In this document: in pieces, positions 34,652 through 43,791 of the stretch
Numbering within the stretch: position 1 is the stretch's first letter
How the letters are laid out: every line of letters starts with the position of its first letter
Assembly (NCBI GenBank): GCA_003573975.1
Contig: AP018533.1
Span: 3,348,319-3,412,318 of the forward strand
Source of the DNA: Clostridiales bacterium CCNA10
Lineage (GTDB): Bacteria; Bacillota; Clostridia; Oscillospirales; Oscillospiraceae
Reading direction: 5' to 3'
Length of the DNA stretch: 64,000 bases
Program-made: the position numbers and the translations under genes
The notes under the pieces: generated by a model
What the model was told of the DNA's origin: nothing
Databases searched by the model: none
What the model saw: the letters and a program-made list of their open reading frames with translations, nothing else

Positions 34652-34679
34652 TTGCGTTCCTATTTTTTATCTGTATAAT
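34652..34679 (+). promoter_or_regulatory. Promoter of the alanine/glycine symporter
   Basis: TTGCGT (34652-34657), 16-base spacer, TATAAT (34674-34679). The leader of about 90 bases contains a short AACGCC/GGGCGT-type hairpin of unknown role. Confidence 0.75.
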
Positions 34680-34776
34680 AAAGGGGACGAAACGCCCTGT
34701 GGTCCGCCCCGGGGCGTCTGCTATGGCCGCCCAAAGTGATCGCTGCGGCTGAAACTATGCCGAAAAGGAGCACACA

Positions 34777-36195
34777 ATGGAACTGATCATACAGATTATC
34801 TCTGCCGTATACAACTTTCTATGGGGGGATCTTTTCACAATTCCTCTGCCCGGCGGGAACTCCATGGGAGTATCTCTGCTGGTGTTGCTGCTTATCCCAA
34901 CGGGGATCTATTTCACCATCCGCACCCGGGCCATGCCTCTGCGGCTCTTTCCGGAGATGCTCCGTGTGACGGTTGAAAAGCGGTCCCACAGCCATCTGGG
35001 CTCCATCTCCGGGGTCCAGGCTCTGGTGGTCTCCACGGCCACCCGGGTGGGAATGGGGAACCTGGTGGGCGTGGTGGCTGCCATCTCCGCCGGCGGAGCC
35101 GGAGCGGTATTCTGGATGTGGATCTCCGCACTGCTGGGGTCCTCCACCGCCTTTATCGAGGCCACCTTGTCCCAACTCTATAAGCAGAAAGACCCCCTGT
35201 ATGGGGGCTACCGGGGCGGTCCGGCCTACTATATCCACCAGTATGCTGAGCAGAAGCTGGGCGGCAAGCCCCGCCGCTACTCCGTGATTGCTGTGCTCTT
35301 TGCCATCTCCGGCCTGATCTGCTGGTGCGGCATCAGCCAGGTCATCAGCAACTCGGTCTCCAGCTCCTTCCAGAACGCCTTCAACATCCCGCCTCTGTAC
35401 TCCACCGTCCTGTTGGTGGCTCTGGCCGCTGTCATTGTGCTGCGGAAAAACGCCAGCGTCAAGGTGCTGGACGTGCTAGTCCCCATCATGGCCGGCTGTT
35501 ACTTCCTGATTACCATCTTCCTGCTCATCAAGAACGCCGCGCTGCTGCCCTCTGTGTTCCAGCGCATCTTTGAGGAGGCCTTTGGGATCCGCCAGGTTGT
35601 TGCGGGCGGGTTTGGCGCAGTGCTGATGCAGGGCGTCAAGCGCGGCCTGTTTTCCAACGAGGCGGGCTCCGGCTCCGCCCCCTGTGCCGCCGCCGCCGCG
35701 GATGTGAGTCATCCTGCCAAGGCCGGGCTGCTCCAGGCGCTGGGCGTGTTTATTGACACAATTGTGATTTGCAGCTGTACCGCCTTCATTATGCTGGTCA
35801 CCCCCGCCGCGGACATCCAGGGGCTGGAGGGCATGGGCCTGCTCCAGGCGTCTATGGAGTATCACCTGGGTCAGTTTGGCGTGATCTTCATTGCGGTGAT
35901 CCTCTGGCTGTTCAGCTTCTCCACGTTCATTGGGATCCTGTTCTATGCCCGGTCCAATGTGGCGTACCTGTTTGGGGACAACTGGGTCTCTCAGACGGGG
36001 TATAAGATCCTGGCACTGATCATGCTTTTCGTCGGCGGCCTGGCCACCTACACCTTTGTGTGGGATCTGGGCGATGTGGGCATCGGCCTGATGACCATTT
36101 TCAACATTTTGGTCATTCTCCCCATGTCCAAGGAGGCGCTGGCCTCCCTGCGGGAGTATGAGCAGGAGATAAAAGAGCGCAAACGCGCGCAATAA
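34777..36195 (+). CDS. Alanine/glycine:cation symporter (AGCS family)
   Basis: 472 residues, about 10-11 membrane segments. AGCS signatures: GNLVGVVAAISAGGAGAVFW, ATLSQLYKQKDPLYGGYRGG and GVKRGLFSNEAGSGSAP. The family imports Ala/Gly with Na+ or H+. ATG 34777 follows AAAAGGAG. It is monocistronic between its own promoter and a strong terminator. Confidence 0.94.
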   Translation: MELIIQIISAVYNFLWGDLFTIPLPGGNSMGVSLLVLLLIPTGIYFTIRTRAMPLRLFPEMLRVTVEKRSHSHLGSISGVQALVVSTATRVGMGNLVGVVAAISAGGAGAVFWMWISALLGSSTAFIEATLSQLYKQKDPLYGGYRGGPAYYIHQYAEQKLGGKPRRYSVIAVLFAISGLICWCGISQVISNSVSSSFQNAFNIPPLYSTVLLVALAAVIVLRKNASVKVLDVLVPIMAGCYFLITIFLLIKNAALLPSVFQRIFEEAFGIRQVVAGGFGAVLMQGVKRGLFSNEAGSGSAPCAAAAADVSHPAKAGLLQALGVFIDTIVICSCTAFIMLVTPAADIQGLEGMGLLQASMEYHLGQFGVIFIAVILWLFSFSTFIGILFYARSNVAYLFGDNWVSQTGYKILALIMLFVGGLATYTFVWDLGDVGIGLMTIFNILVILPMSKEALASLREYEQEIKERKRAQ

Positions 36196-36200
36196 GGATA

Positions 36201-36244
36201 AAAAGGACGAAGCTCCGGGATGTTCTGGGGCTTCGTCCTTTTTT
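36201..36244 (+). terminator. Terminator after the AGCS gene
   Basis: AAAAGGACGAAGC (36201-36213) pairs with 36230-36242, ending in TTTTTT. Confidence 0.92.
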
Positions 36245-36283
36245 GTTTCCCTGCGCCGCCCCTGTTCTGCTTTCTTTTGCCTG

Positions 36284-36326
36284 AAACGCCGTAGGGGCGG
36301 GCCGGTGTCCCGCCCCTACGGCGTTT
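36284..36326. repeat. GTAGGGGCGGG palindromic repeat
   Basis: AAACGCCGTAGGGGCGGG (36284-36301) and its exact complement (36309-36326) make a perfect 18-bp stem. The core GTAGGGGCG recurs at 36413, 40396 and 40456 and, inverted, at 40674-40682. The gap 36247-36678 holds nothing else but repeats. Confidence 0.75.
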
Positions 36327-36404
36327 TCGTGACCCCGTTTGGTTCCAGAGGGACAGGCGCGGTTTCAAGGCTGCGGCGGTCGCCATATCACGCATGACCG
36401 AAAT

Positions 36405-36545
36405 TGCCTTGTAGGGGTGGGTCTCCTGACCCGCCCGCCGGTTCACCTCCGCAGGGCGAAACCCCAGCGTTGACCGAAAAATTCCGAAACCAGGCGGGAG
36501 GGGCAAGCCCCTCCCCTACGGGATGATGGGAAAACATTCTGCGCC
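36405..36545. repeat. Composite dispersed repeat, copy A
   Basis: Contains TTGTAGGGGTGGG, later AAACCAGGCGGGAGGGGCA, then a GGAGGGGC/GCCCCTCC hairpin and CCCTACGGG. The same blocks in the same order occur at 40440-40640 with moderate divergence. Short open frames here are artefacts of the repeat. Confidence 0.7.
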
Positions 36546-36678
36546 GGAGGAAGCACACAAAAACACAACCCCCGCCATCCTTTCCATGAGAAAAGGGCAT
36601 GGCGGGGCTTAATTACCATAAAATGTATGATAATGTACCACTTTTGACCCCTGCTCAATATAGGTGGAGGTGTTTTTT

Positions 36679-37224
36679 ATGGCAAGCAATCACACGGAGC
36701 ATTTTTCACTCAATCAATGGCAGGCGGACGATCAGGTACTCCGCACCGATTTCAATGAGGACAACGCCAAGATCGACAGCGCACTGAAGGGGCTGTCAGA
36801 TGGTCTGGCCGCCGCGCAGGCGGAAAAAGCCGACCAGACGGCCCTGGACGCTCTGGCCGCAGAGGTGGCGAAAAAGGCTGCCACGGCGGCGCTGGACGCC
36901 CTCAGCAAAAAGCTGGCATCCATGCCCTGCCTAGTGACCGGGACCTACACCGGAGACGGGGCAGAAAGCCGCCTGATTTCCCTGGGCTTTCAGCCCAAGG
37001 CCCTGTTGGTCATGACGGATGAAGGCTATTCTGCCCGCCCATATACCGATGACTACTATGGCGGCCTGGCCCTGCCGGGGAAGCCCGTCTGTCTGAAAAC
37101 CGTCTATGGAACCGATTATATCCTGACGGTCGAATCCCAGGGCTTCCGTGTTTACTACAACAAGAGCAAGTATGTCTTCAGTAATCAGAAGGAATTCAAT
37201 TATCACTACCTGGCTTGGAAATGA
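36679..37224 (+). CDS. Orphan phage tail-fibre-like protein
   Basis: 181 residues. The N-terminus (HTEHFSLNQW then DQVLRTDFNEDNAKIDSAL) resembles the attachment segment found on tail fibre and collar proteins encoded beside XkdU-like genes in clostridial phages. A helical, Ala-rich heptad-like region (about 40-75) suits a trimeric coiled coil, followed by a strand-rich tip of about 100 residues. Start ATG 36679 follows TAGGTGGAGG. There are no other phage genes nearby; it lies between repeats and a terminator, about 20 kb from the module that lacks a fibre. Confidence 0.75.
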   Translation: MASNHTEHFSLNQWQADDQVLRTDFNEDNAKIDSALKGLSDGLAAAQAEKADQTALDALAAEVAKKAATAALDALSKKLASMPCLVTGTYTGDGAESRLISLGFQPKALLVMTDEGYSARPYTDDYYGGLALPGKPVCLKTVYGTDYILTVESQGFRVYYNKSKYVFSNQKEFNYHYLAWK

Positions 37225-37227
37225 CAT

Positions 37228-37267
37228 CAGAGGTCCCCTCCTATATGGGAGGGGACCTCTGTTTTTT
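37228..37267 (+). terminator. Terminator after the fibre-like gene
   Basis: CAGAGGTCCCCTCC (37228-37241) pairs with GGAGGGGACCTCTG (37248-37261), followed by TTTTTT. Confidence 0.92.
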
Positions 37268-37296
37268 CAGGGATCCGTAAATCCGCCGGGGATTAC

Positions 37297-40044
37297 TTAG
37301 CCCTTAACCTCGTTGGACTCGACGCCGTTCACAACAACCTTGTAAACCTTGCCGCTCTCCAGAACGAACTTGTTGTCGCCGTCGCTCACGCTGGTGGCGT
37401 CCTTCTCCAGGGTGACCTTCTTGGTGGTCACGGAGACGTACTTGCCGTCCACACGCTGCTGCAGCTCCACGGTGAAGTCAACAGCCTTCTCAGCCTTCTC
37501 GGTCATGGTGATGTTGAAGCCGCCGTCAGCCCACATCTTAACGGACTTGATCTTGGCGTCAACTTTCTCTACGTCCTCGACCTTGCCGGCGTCCTTTACC
37601 TTGTAGACGTAGATCTCAACAGCCTCGTCCTTGTCATCCTCGAACACGAAGACGGTGCTATTGTACTCGGTGGCGTTGAAGTTCTTCTCCAGGCTGCTGG
37701 GAGTGGCGGTCTTGCCATCGCCGTCATCGTTGACGAAGATGGTGTACTTGTCGGCCAGAACCACGTCCTTGCCCTCACCCAGGCTCAGCACGCCGCCCTT
37801 ATAGGTGATCTTGGTGACATCGGTGTAGACCATGAAGTCCTCCTTGTCGGAGTCGGTGCCGTCCACCAGAACGGCGCGGTCCACATAGTTGTCGGAGTCG
37901 TAGGAGATGTTCTCGTACAGGCCGATCTCCTTAAAGATGCTGTCAGAGCCGGCCTTGATGGTATCGATCTTGCCGTTCACGATGGCGTCGTACTCATAGT
38001 ACTTGTTGTCATCGCTGTCGACCTTGGCGTCGGGCTTGCTCTCCAGGACATAGACACGGTCATCGCTGTCGCCGGAGACAGACAGGTCATCGCCACCGAT
38101 GTAGACTACATCAGCGTAGCTGCCGTCCATGACCACGGCCACATTCGCGCCCTTGCTTCCAGCGGTGACATCGGGGACGTTCTTGATGCCGGTGTAAACG
38201 GTGATGTCGTCATCATCGTTCACCACGAAGATGGTGTCATTGTTGGCCTTCACAGTGCTGGCACCGTAGTCCACAGTGGCCTTGCCATTGGTGGTGATGG
38301 TGTCATCCTTGCTGGGAGTGCCAGTCTTCTGGTCATCGGACTTCACAGCAGTCAGCTCATACTTGCCGTTGCTCTTCTTGTCGAAGGCATACCAGACACC
38401 GCTCGCGGCATCCAGATCCTTCACATCGAAGTCCTCATCGTTGTCCACCACGATGACCTCGTTGGTGCCATCGATGAAGTAGGCGTCAGCCTCCAGGTTG
38501 CCCTTCGCGCCGCCGGTCTCAGCCAGCTTGGCAACATAGACATAATCCTCGGTGCTGTCAGAGGCATCAGAGTAAACCACATAGCCGTTGGCGTCCAGAA
38601 CCACGGTGTACGCCTCGTTCAGGTCGTACTTCATTTCCTCATCGACAGCCTTGGTGTAGTTCTTGGAGTACTCATACTTGGTGCCGTCCACGGTGACGTT
38701 CTTCTTCTGGGTGTAGCCAGTCACCTTGCCCTCGACGGTCTCAGCCAGGGCGATGGTCTTGATCTCCTTGTTGGCCACAGTGACCAGGACATAGTCCTCG
38801 TCAGAGTAGGTGTCCAGGTAGTCAAAGTCATCGGCGGACAGAGTGGTGTCGTCGGCGGGCAGCTCAGTGCCGTCCAGAGCCTTCAGATCCAGCTCCTCGT
38901 CGTTCTTGTCGTAGTCGCCATCGACCTGAGCAACATAGGAGTTGATGACAGCGATCACCACGTCGTTGGAGTCATCGTCGATGAACACCTCGGTGGTGGC
39001 ACCCTTCTTGATGACATCCTTGCCGGCATCATCGTCGTTGTTCTTGACGATGTAGTCGCTCAGCTTCGCATCCTGATCCACGCCGTCCACGACCACGGTG
39101 AAGTCGGCATCGCCGCTCTTCAGGTCAGCATAGACGTCGCTGCCCACCAGATCATACAGGTCCTGCTTCTCGACAGAGGAGGTGTAAACAGTGTCAGCGT
39201 CGTCAGCGTAGGTGCCGACCTCCTTGTTCTCGAAGGTCCACTTCACGGAAGGACGGCCGAAGTCGTCGTCCGCGCCGTCGGCCTTGACCAGGTCGCCGTC
39301 GTACAGGTCCTCACCCAGCTGGATGGTGTACTTGCCGTCCACCTTGGTGTTGTCGATCTTGGCATACTTGCTGTCGGTGCCGGTGCGGGAATCATAGGTA
39401 GCCTTGCCGCCGGAGATGACGATGTCACCCACCTGCACGTCGCTGCCGTTCTTCTCAGCCTTAACCAGATCAGCCTCCAGGGCGTTCAGGACCATCTGAG
39501 CCACGTCGTTACGGGTCAGGGCCTCCTTGGCGCCGGTGGCAACACCGTCGAACAGGCCAGCAGTGCTGCCGTTCTTGGTGGTCTCAACCAGCCAGTCAGA
39601 GCCGAAGTCGGCGCTGTACTGGAAGTAGCCCAGAGCCTTCAGCAGCATCAGGGCAGCCTGACCGGTGGTAACGGTGTCGTTGCCGCCGTAGGTCACCTTG
39701 TCATAGCCGCTGGTGATGCCGTTGGTGTAGCAGGCAGCCACATAGGGCTCAGCCCACTCGGGCACGTCGGTGAAGGGGCTGGTGCCCTTGTAGCTGGCCA
39801 CAGTGTAGTCCAGCAGGTTGCACATCACAACCGCCATCTCGTTACGGGTGACCTTGGCCTCGGGATTGAACTTGCCGTTCTCATCGCCGACCATGATGCC
39901 GACGGTCTTCAGGACCTCAATGGCTTCCTCGTTCTGCTTGGAAGTCACATCGGCATAGCTCGCGGCGCTGCTGCCCATTACCATCAGACCAGAGATCATG
40001 GTGGCGGTGAGGCCCAGGCTGAGAGCACGCTTCAGGTTTCTCAT
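37297..40044 (-). CDS. S-layer homology domain surface protein
   Basis: 915 residues. There is a signal peptide at about 1-30 ending ASYA, then three SLH repeats within about 31-195 (EVLKTVGIMVGDENGKF; FTDVPEWAEPYVAACYTNGI; ALTRNDVAQMVLNAL), which bind pyruvylated cell-wall polymers. The remaining 700 residues are strongly Asp-rich, Lys/Val/Tyr-rich and strand-forming, with acidic stretches that suggest Ca2+ binding. A strong promoter and a long leader fit a major surface protein. AAGGAGG precedes the ATG. Confidence 0.92.
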   Translation of the reverse strand: MRNLKRALSLGLTATMISGLMVMGSSAASYADVTSKQNEEAIEVLKTVGIMVGDENGKFNPEAKVTRNEMAVVMCNLLDYTVASYKGTSPFTDVPEWAEPYVAACYTNGITSGYDKVTYGGNDTVTTGQAALMLLKALGYFQYSADFGSDWLVETTKNGSTAGLFDGVATGAKEALTRNDVAQMVLNALEADLVKAEKNGSDVQVGDIVISGGKATYDSRTGTDSKYAKIDNTKVDGKYTIQLGEDLYDGDLVKADGADDDFGRPSVKWTFENKEVGTYADDADTVYTSSVEKQDLYDLVGSDVYADLKSGDADFTVVVDGVDQDAKLSDYIVKNNDDDAGKDVIKKGATTEVFIDDDSNDVVIAVINSYVAQVDGDYDKNDEELDLKALDGTELPADDTTLSADDFDYLDTYSDEDYVLVTVANKEIKTIALAETVEGKVTGYTQKKNVTVDGTKYEYSKNYTKAVDEEMKYDLNEAYTVVLDANGYVVYSDASDSTEDYVYVAKLAETGGAKGNLEADAYFIDGTNEVIVVDNDEDFDVKDLDAASGVWYAFDKKSNGKYELTAVKSDDQKTGTPSKDDTITTNGKATVDYGASTVKANNDTIFVVNDDDDITVYTGIKNVPDVTAGSKGANVAVVMDGSYADVVYIGGDDLSVSGDSDDRVYVLESKPDAKVDSDDNKYYEYDAIVNGKIDTIKAGSDSIFKEIGLYENISYDSDNYVDRAVLVDGTDSDKEDFMVYTDVTKITYKGGVLSLGEGKDVVLADKYTIFVNDDGDGKTATPSSLEKNFNATEYNSTVFVFEDDKDEAVEIYVYKVKDAGKVEDVEKVDAKIKSVKMWADGGFNITMTEKAEKAVDFTVELQQRVDGKYVSVTTKKVTLEKDATSVSDGDNKFVLESGKVYKVVVNGVESNEVKG

Positions 40045-40190
40045 TGGAATTCCTCCTTGATTTTTTCAAGCTGCGGGGGATTTGTTATTTTCTCCCAAAA
40101 TTAGTTTATTTCTCCTTATATTAAGCCGTATCCGGCATAAATAGGTGAAATACTAATTATAGGAGCATAACGCCCCTTGCCTGTGTTCAT

Positions 40191-40219
40191 ACTATACTCT
40201 AATGCAAGCCCCCCGTCAA
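40191..40219 (-). promoter_or_regulatory. Strong promoter of the SLH protein gene
   Basis: On the minus strand TTGACG (40219-40214), 17 bases, TATAGT (40196-40191). The transcript would have a leader of about 140 bases, typical of abundant surface proteins. Confidence 0.82.
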
Positions 40220-40390
40220 CGGGTTTGGGCGAAGTGTAACAAAACCGTAATATTGCGACATGATTGTTACAAAGCTGAATTTTTGCGAAATATTGCTGTA
40301 AAGTACCGGGAAAAGTTGCGGCGGTTTTTGTTGGTTTTGGCGGTGAGCCGTCCGCAAAATGCCGTTCTCCTCTGCTGTGATTTCCTCGAG

Positions 40391-40683
40391 CCGCCGTAGG
40401 GGCGCACAGCGTGCGCCCGTTGTCCGTTTTTGCTGTGATCCGCCTGAAACATTGTAGGGGCGGGACTCTGACTCGCCCGCCGCCCGTGGACTATGACGCC
40501 CGTAGGGCGCGACGACTACTCGGCGCGCCGCCTCACAGAGCTTCGCCCTTTGGGTGAAAACCTCCGCGTAAAATGAAAGCCTTCCGGAAACCAGCGAGAG
40601 GGGCAAGCCCCTCCCCTATGGGACGGTAGGGAGACATTCCCCGGCAGAGAACAGGCGGGCGGCCACATGGGGCCGCCCCTACT
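40391..40683. repeat. Repeat cluster incl. composite repeat copy B
   Basis: Contains CCGCCGTAGGGGCGCACAG (40391), TTGTAGGGGCGGGACTC (40454), the block GAAACCAGCGAGAGGGGCAA (from about 40578) with its CCCCTCCCCTATGGG partner, and GGCGGGCGGCCACATGGGGC (40653) ending CCCTAC. The middle parallels copy A at 36405-36545. No gene is supported in 40220-40690. Confidence 0.7.
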
Positions 40684-40698
40684 TTATTATATAGGATG

Positions 40699-40743
40699 AA
40701 ACCGCCCTCCGGTGGTACGTCTCCGTACACCGAAGGGCGGTTT
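40699..40743 (-). terminator. Terminator after dctM-like gene
   Basis: AAACCGCCCTCCGGTG (40699-40714) pairs with 40728-40743 (one mismatch), with an inner GTAC/GTAC pair. It lies just past the TRAP operon. Confidence 0.7.
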
Positions 40744-40765
40744 TGGTTTTTGTTTTGTTCTCCCG

Positions 40766-42049
40766 TCAGCCGTTGGGGAACATTAGGGCAATGGGCCCCG
40801 TGATGATTTGCGGGAAGAAGATGAAGATACAGATAATACCGACAGTCAGGAACAGCCACGGCACCACGGATTTTATCACCTTTTCCAACGAAAGTCCGGT
40901 GACATTCTCCGCGGCGTACAGGCACACGCCTACAGGAGGAGTGATTAGGCCGAAGCTGAGGGTGATAACCAGGAACACCACGAAGAACAGGGGACTGACG
41001 CCCAGCTGCTTCACCACAGGGAGCAGGATGGGGACCAGGATGTAGATGGCGGCGGTGGCGTCCATGAACATGCCCACAATGATCAGGAAGATGAACAGAG
41101 CAAACATGATGACCAGCTGGTTGTCAGAGATGCCCAGGACAAAGTGGGCCAGCTTGGTGGGCAGGCCGTCCAGCTCGAAGATCTGGCCGGCAGGCTTGGC
41201 GGCGATGGCGATGAACAGGATGGTACCGGTCTGGCGGGCATTCTTGGCGATGATGCGGGGAATGTCAGACCACTTCAGACGCTTGTACACATAAATGGAG
41301 ACCAGCATGGCATAGGCCACGGCAATGCCCGCACCCTCGGTGGGGGTGTAAATGCCGCTGTACATACCCACCAGCATGATTACGGGGACCATCAGGGCGG
41401 GAATGGCGGAGAGGAAAGCCTTGACCAGGCGTTTGGGCTGGAAGGGGGACTTCTCACCGATGCCAGTGACCTTACAGTGGATGTAATTATAAACCATGTA
41501 GATGACGCCGATCAGCACGCCGGGAACCATGCCGGCCATCAGAGCCTGACCGATGGACACGCTAGCGGTGGAGGCGGCCACGATCATCAGGATGCTGGGC
41601 GGGATCACGGAGGCCAGCATACAGCCGGCCAGATTGATACCCACGCCGTACTCCTTGGGATAGCCCTTCTTGGCCATGGCGTTGATGCTCATTTTGCCGA
41701 TGGAAGCCACGGCGGCCACAGAGGAGCCGGACATAGCGCCGAAGATGATATTACACAGAATGGCCACATGGCCCAGGCCGCCATAGATCCAGCCCACACA
41801 GGCCTCCGCCAGATCATAGATCTTGTCGGCGATACCGCCCTCGTCCATGAGGGAGCCGGCCAGGATGAACAAGGGGACAGCCACCATGACGAAGCTGTTC
41901 ATGGAGGTGTACATCAGCTGGACCACCATCGTCAGAGGCATATTGCCCATGGTGATCAGCACGATGACGGACGCGGCGCCCAGAGAGATGGCGATGGGCA
42001 CGCCCAGGGCCATCAGGCCCAGAAAGATCAACAGCAGTGCTACACTCAT
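40766..42049 (-). CDS. TRAP transporter large permease (DctM/SiaM type)
   Basis: 427 residues with about 12 membrane segments, including MSVALLLIFLGLMALGVPIA, GAMSGSSVAAVASIGKMSI and FGLITPPVGVCLY, all typical of DctM. It imports organic acids with Na+ using the DctP-bound substrate. Overlaps the small permease gene by four bases. Confidence 0.95.
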   Translation of the reverse strand: MSVALLLIFLGLMALGVPIAISLGAASVIVLITMGNMPLTMVVQLMYTSMNSFVMVAVPLFILAGSLMDEGGIADKIYDLAEACVGWIYGGLGHVAILCNIIFGAMSGSSVAAVASIGKMSINAMAKKGYPKEYGVGINLAGCMLASVIPPSILMIVAASTASVSIGQALMAGMVPGVLIGVIYMVYNYIHCKVTGIGEKSPFQPKRLVKAFLSAIPALMVPVIMLVGMYSGIYTPTEGAGIAVAYAMLVSIYVYKRLKWSDIPRIIAKNARQTGTILFIAIAAKPAGQIFELDGLPTKLAHFVLGISDNQLVIMFALFIFLIIVGMFMDATAAIYILVPILLPVVKQLGVSPLFFVVFLVITLSFGLITPPVGVCLYAAENVTGLSLEKVIKSVVPWLFLTVGIICIFIFFPQIITGPIALMFPNG

Positions 42050-42555
42050 TTCTCGTCGCCTCCGATCGCTACCTTATGGGGATACTCTAAAAAGCTCTGG
42101 ATGGTGCCGATGATGCCCAGGAAGCCGCACAGAGGCACACAGATCATGATCGCGCCCATGGGGATGGCAACGGCAGTGGCCATCTCGTTGAAGGCAAACT
42201 TCTGCATGGTCAGGTCGATGCCGTACTTTACCATGAAGGCGAAGAAGCCCAGGGTGACCACATAGTACAGAACGGTGCACACCTTCTGCATGGGCCGGGG
42301 CAGCATATTGACCAGGATCACCACACGGGAGGACTCCGCCCGGTTGAAGCCGGCGGCCACCGCCAGGAACATCATCCAAAGGAAGAGGAAGCGGGTCGTC
42401 TCCTCCGTCCAGGTCAGCGTCACGCCGACCAGACGCCCGCCTACCTGCAGCAGCACGACCAGCAGCAGACAGACCAAAGTTCCTCCGCACAAAATATCCT
42501 CCAGCTTGTCTACGACATCAAAAAATTTACTCAAGGGTGAATGCTTGCGTTCCAT
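42046..42555 (-). CDS. TRAP transporter small permease (DctQ type)
   Basis: 169 residues, four membrane segments, with the LTWTEETTRFLFLWMMFL signature of DctQ. Partner of DctM, with ATGA overlap. The gap to the binding-protein gene contains a strong hairpin, so the permease is probably expressed at a lower level. Confidence 0.92.
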   Translation of the reverse strand: MERKHSPLSKFFDVVDKLEDILCGGTLVCLLLVVLLQVGGRLVGVTLTWTEETTRFLFLWMMFLAVAAGFNRAESSRVVILVNMLPRPMQKVCTVLYYVVTLGFFAFMVKYGIDLTMQKFAFNEMATAVAIPMGAIMICVPLCGFLGIIGTIQSFLEYPHKVAIGGDEK

Positions 42556-42612
42556 TGATTCCCCTCCTAATACACAAAGATTCTTTTTCTCTCACCTGCG
42601 GGGCAGGAATAG

Positions 42613-42653
42613 AGCGGATGCGGTGGAGCCGGAGGGGCTCCTCCGCATCCGCT
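42613..42653 (-). other. Intercistronic hairpin between dctP and dctQ
   Basis: AGCGGATGCGG (42613-42623) pairs with 42643-42653, and inner GAGCC/GGCTC adds to the stem. It could allow more binding protein than permease. Confidence 0.75.
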
Positions 42654-42697
42654 TTACGCTTCAGTTGATGGAGTTGCGATCTCTTGCCGGGATCGGG

Positions 42698-43750
42698 TCA
42701 GGCCTTGCCGCAGAAGGCAACAGTGGCATCAAACAGCTCGTCGTTCTGGACCATTTCCTTGAACTTGGGGTACAGCTCCTGGGAGACGGACACGAACTCC
42801 TGGAAGCCCTCCTCGGGAACCTCGTTGTACTCCATACCGTTGTCGGTCAGCAGCTTCAGCATCTCGCCGTCCTTCTCGGCCTGGTAGTCCACATACCACT
42901 GCTGGCACTCCTCGGCAGCCTGGTGCAGGGCGTTCTGCTGGTTCTCGGTGAGACCGTTCAGCTTGTTGGTATTCATGCCCACGATCCAGGCGTCGGCAAT
43001 GTGGTTGGTCGCGGAGATGTACTTCTGGACCTCATAGAAGTTGTTGGTGGCAGGCACGTCCACGGGGTTCTCCTGTCCGTCCAGGGTGTTCAGCTGCAGG
43101 GCGTTGTAGACCTCGCTGAAGCTCATGGGAGTGGCGTTGGCGCCGCAGGCGGTGAAGAACTCAACATACAGGGAGTTGCTGGGGGTACGCAGGACCATGC
43201 TCTCCAGGTCGGCGGGGGAGTTGATGGGCTTCTTGCTGTTGGTCACCTGGCGGAAGGAGCGGGTCCAGCTGCCCAGGCAGGTAATACCCATGCTCTCGAC
43301 GCTGTTGAACAAGTCCTTGCCGATGTCGCTGTTCAGGTAGTCCTGCAGCTGCTTGGTGTCGTCAAACAGGTAGGGGACGGAGACCACATAGAAGCTGGGG
43401 TCGAAGCTGGCGTACAGGGAGGAAGCCAGGATCACGATGTCCAGAGAGCCGTTACCCACGGAGGAGATGGCGGCATTGCCGTCGCCGCCGTACAGGGAAC
43501 CGTTGGGGTAAATGGTCAGCTCGATGCTGCCGTTGGAGTACTCCTCCACGCGGGACTTGAACTCCTGGGCCGCGGCATAGATGTAGGAGTTGTCAGCGTC
43601 AGGCACGCTGACGTTCATGGAGACCTTGGGATCAGAGGAATCACCGGAAGCGCTGCCGGAGGCGCTTGGCGTGCTTCCGGATCCGCCGGAGCAGCCGACC
43701 AGAGAGAAGGTCAGCGCCAAAGCCAGGATAGAGCTGAGACACTTTTTCAT
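42698..43750 (-). CDS. TRAP substrate-binding lipoprotein (DctP type)
   Basis: 350 residues. Lipobox LVGC with Cys20, then a Ser/Gly linker. The DctP fold follows; MVLRTPSN contains the Arg that, in characterised members, pairs with the ligand's carboxylate, so the substrate is probably an acid. The neighbours (dehydrogenase, kinase, aldolase) suggest a sugar acid. It follows the kinase gene within the same operon. Confidence 0.92.
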   Translation of the reverse strand: MKKCLSSILALALTFSLVGCSGGSGSTPSASGSASGDSSDPKVSMNVSVPDADNSYIYAAAQEFKSRVEEYSNGSIELTIYPNGSLYGGDGNAAISSVGNGSLDIVILASSLYASFDPSFYVVSVPYLFDDTKQLQDYLNSDIGKDLFNSVESMGITCLGSWTRSFRQVTNSKKPINSPADLESMVLRTPSNSLYVEFFTACGANATPMSFSEVYNALQLNTLDGQENPVDVPATNNFYEVQKYISATNHIADAWIVGMNTNKLNGLTENQQNALHQAAEECQQWYVDYQAEKDGEMLKLLTDNGMEYNEVPEEGFQEFVSVSQELYPKFKEMVQNDELFDATVAFCGKA

Positions 43751-43791
43751 CTTAAATTACTCCTTTTTGATCGTTTTATCATTCGGCTTCG

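Noticed and set aside
36284-36545. Possible CRISPR array
   Set aside because: Units are palindromic and irregularly spaced, with no uniform spacers and no cas genes nearby.
36048-36658. Minus-strand frames between the AGCS gene and the fibre gene
   Set aside because: They run through palindromic repeats and the end of a real gene; no family or ribosome site.
40199-40925. Minus-strand frames of about 130 codons near the SLH promoter
   Set aside because: Composed of dispersed repeats, the SLH promoter region and the TRAP terminator.
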